This document shows, piece after piece, positions 39,301 through 42,300 of a stretch of 64,000 bases of DNA. The number at the start of each line of letters is the position of its first letter. The stretch's first letter is position 1. The stretch lies in assembly GCA_035772405.1 (NCBI GenBank), contig JAYKKM010000375.1, positions 2,384,501 through 2,448,500 on the forward strand. Direction: 5' to 3'. This DNA comes from Chrysogorgia sp. JL179-B06. Taxonomy: Eukaryota > Cnidaria > Anthozoa > Scleralcyonacea > Chrysogorgiidae. Below the pieces are notes generated by a model that saw only the letters and a program-made list of their open reading frames with translations, was not told the DNA's origin and made no database searches. The position numbers were made by a program, and so were the translations under genes.

Positions 39301-42300
39301 CGTTAGTATTAGGCCGTTAGTATTAGACCGTTAGTATTAGACCGTTAGTATTAGTGTTAATATTAGGCCGTTAGTATTAGACCGTTAGTATTAGATCGTC
39401 AGTATTAGATCGTTAGTGTTAGTATTAGTGTTAGTATTAGTGTTAGTATTAGAGTTAGTAAGTATAATAGCGTTATTTTTAGGAGCAATTTGTTTTAGGA
39501 GCCATCTTGAAACATACTTCCCTGGTAACTCGAGCAATGTATTTGCTCGTAACGAATACTTATCAGGAATACGTACTCCATACCTGTATCGAAATACTAG
39601 GTGCATGGTGGTTCATTCCTATTTATTTCTCACATCGTCTCTTCAGAATTATGGAAATTACGTCACACCATCGTCAGGAAGTCGAGGTCGAAGGAGAACG
39701 TTCAAGAGCGTGGCAAACACAGATGGAGAAGACTGCACAAACACGTGAACGTGCTTATAAACAGAAAACAAAAGGACTGGAAGAACAGGTAAAGTTGAGA
39801 GAGATGGGTCTTAATCCTTAGTTTGGCTAACAAGACATATTTAGCTTCCAGAATAAACCCGAAAGGATGGATTAAGCTCCATAATCTTAAGATTGGCATC
39901 AGGGGCGGATTAAGGACCCCTGGGGCCCTGGGGCAAATTTAGATTGTGGGGCCCCAAACATCTGAAAGTTAGCACCCCGGTCTCTGGGGCTGCGGTGCAT
40001 GGGAACAGTTATCGCTTATCAGTTACTAATATAAATATTGACTTCTGCTCTGTGGTTTATTTTGTGAAGTATTATTTTTTAATTTTGTGAAGTTAATTCC
40101 GTAGGTACACTGTATTAGACAATAGGCATGTGTTACTCTTAGTGTTAGGGTTTGAATCGTCTATATCGGATAAAAAGATGAGGTAGTTACCATACTCAGG
40201 CAACTCGGTAGGTACTTTATGTAGCCTTTCACGGATATTTGGTTTACGACACAGACAACACTGCAAAGGTAAGTGCTAGAGAAAGCTTCAAAGTCGACAG
40301 CTTCCTTGTCATCATCGACATGCAAATTAACGAGCGCGATGTCCGACCGCATTGGAGCGTACAGTGAGGTCAGGTGTGTCGGTTGTTCGGTTTCCTCGCG
40401 AGGTCGGAAGATCTCAATGAACAGGAACTCCAACAAGCCGCTGAACAATTGGTTCATACGTACAAGAACGATCTGGAGGAGCTACTTGCTGACGAACTTG
40501 TACAATTTGCATCCATGCTGCGAACTCCAGTTGTGAAGCAAACTTGTTATACCGACACAGATGCCAGCAAAGAACTCAACATGTTTCGCCTTCTCGTCAA
40601 ACAAGGACTCGCACCCACTTTCCCAAATGTTGTGATCACTCTGCGAATTTATTTATGGTTTCTAATTATAGTGGCGAACGTACGTTTTCAAGCCTTAAGC
40701 TTATTAAGAATGAGCTGCGCTCAACAATGGCGCAAAAGAGGATGAGCGTACTTTCCCTAATGTCCATCGAAATTACTGCGACATCCTTCGGAAAATTGAC
40801 TTTACCTAGATAGTTGGAGATTTCGCTCTACAAAAATCCCGCAAAATAAATGTCTGAAAGTTACTTTTTGTCTCGGCACAACTGTTAGTACTATATTGTT
40901 AAATGTTAATGTTATAATGTTAGTTTTTGTAAATAGTAATTATGTAATGATCTATATAATCATTCTGTAAAATATTTCAAGATTTTTAATTTTTTAAATA
41001 TTTTTTTGCTTTTGTGGTCTGTTTTTTCCCTGCGTTTCAAATTTGAGCGGGGAGCTCGGGGCCCTGGGGCACGTGCCCCAGTTGCCCCTTGGTTAATCCG
41101 CCCCTGATTGGCATCTTAAGATTGGCATCTTAAGATTGGCATCTTAAGATTGGGATCTTAAGATTGGCATCTTAAGATTGGCATCTTAAGATTGGCATCT
41201 TAAGATTGCCATCTTAAGATTGCCATCTTAAGATTGCCATCTTAAGATTGCCATCTTAAGATTGCCATCTTAAGATTGCCATCTTAAGATTGCCATCTTA
41301 AGATTGCCATCTTAAGATTGCCATCTTAAGATTGCCATCTTAAGATTGCCATCTTAAGATTGCCATCTTAAGATTGCCATCTTAAGATTGCCATCTTAAG
41401 ATTGCCATCTTAAGATTGCCATCTTAAGATTGCCATCTTAAGATTGGCATGAGAGATGCGTGTAAAACATGAGGCGATAGCCGAGTGTTTTACTAGCTTC
41501 GCGAGTGCCGTTATAACTCGATAATCACACAAGACAAAGTTTTTTATTTCTTTTATAAAAGAACATCATTAAATTAACAATAAAGCCATGAAAAATGCAG
41601 ATTTCCTGTTATAAGCGGCGTTGCTATGTGCGTTGCTAGGAAGCCTTTGTTGAAAACACGTTGGCGATTTTAGCGATGAAAATGTACTCACCGTTGTAGT
41701 TAAAACATTCTGTTGTGTTAGTACCTTGATTAGCCTTGTATCCAGGTATTCTTTGACTTCCTTTTGTCTCCCATTTAAACTACTTAAAATCCTGCAAAAA
41801 CGACAAAATCTACGCGAGGAACACGTCAGCTGATGCTTTATTGAGTTATAATGACACGGTTTTTGAGCTTAGTAACCAATCAGACAGCGTGTTGTCGCTC
41901 ATTTACTTCCGGTTGTTTTATAAAACAAGTTAAGCCATGTAATAATGGTTATTATATGGCCAGCGCTACTTCCGGAGAAATTACGCAATGTGATTGGTCA
42001 ACGACACGTCCGGAGTTTGCCGTAATGATCTGAACAGGAATTGCGAGAGCATTACAAACATTGTTAATGTCTTAAGAATTCAAAGACACGAAACGACCGC
42101 GACAAAACTCTTCGAAAATTCAGAAATTGATTTTTACTAGCAACTTAATGTTTAGTCATTGTTGTTTTTCTCAGTTAAAATCTCGAGTGACAAAAAAAAA
42201 CACATGCAGAAAACGAATTCTAGTATTCAGACTTTTAAGGTACACACAAATAAGAAATTGGAAACTTTATCAATGAACAACAACTTACGAACACCGTGAC

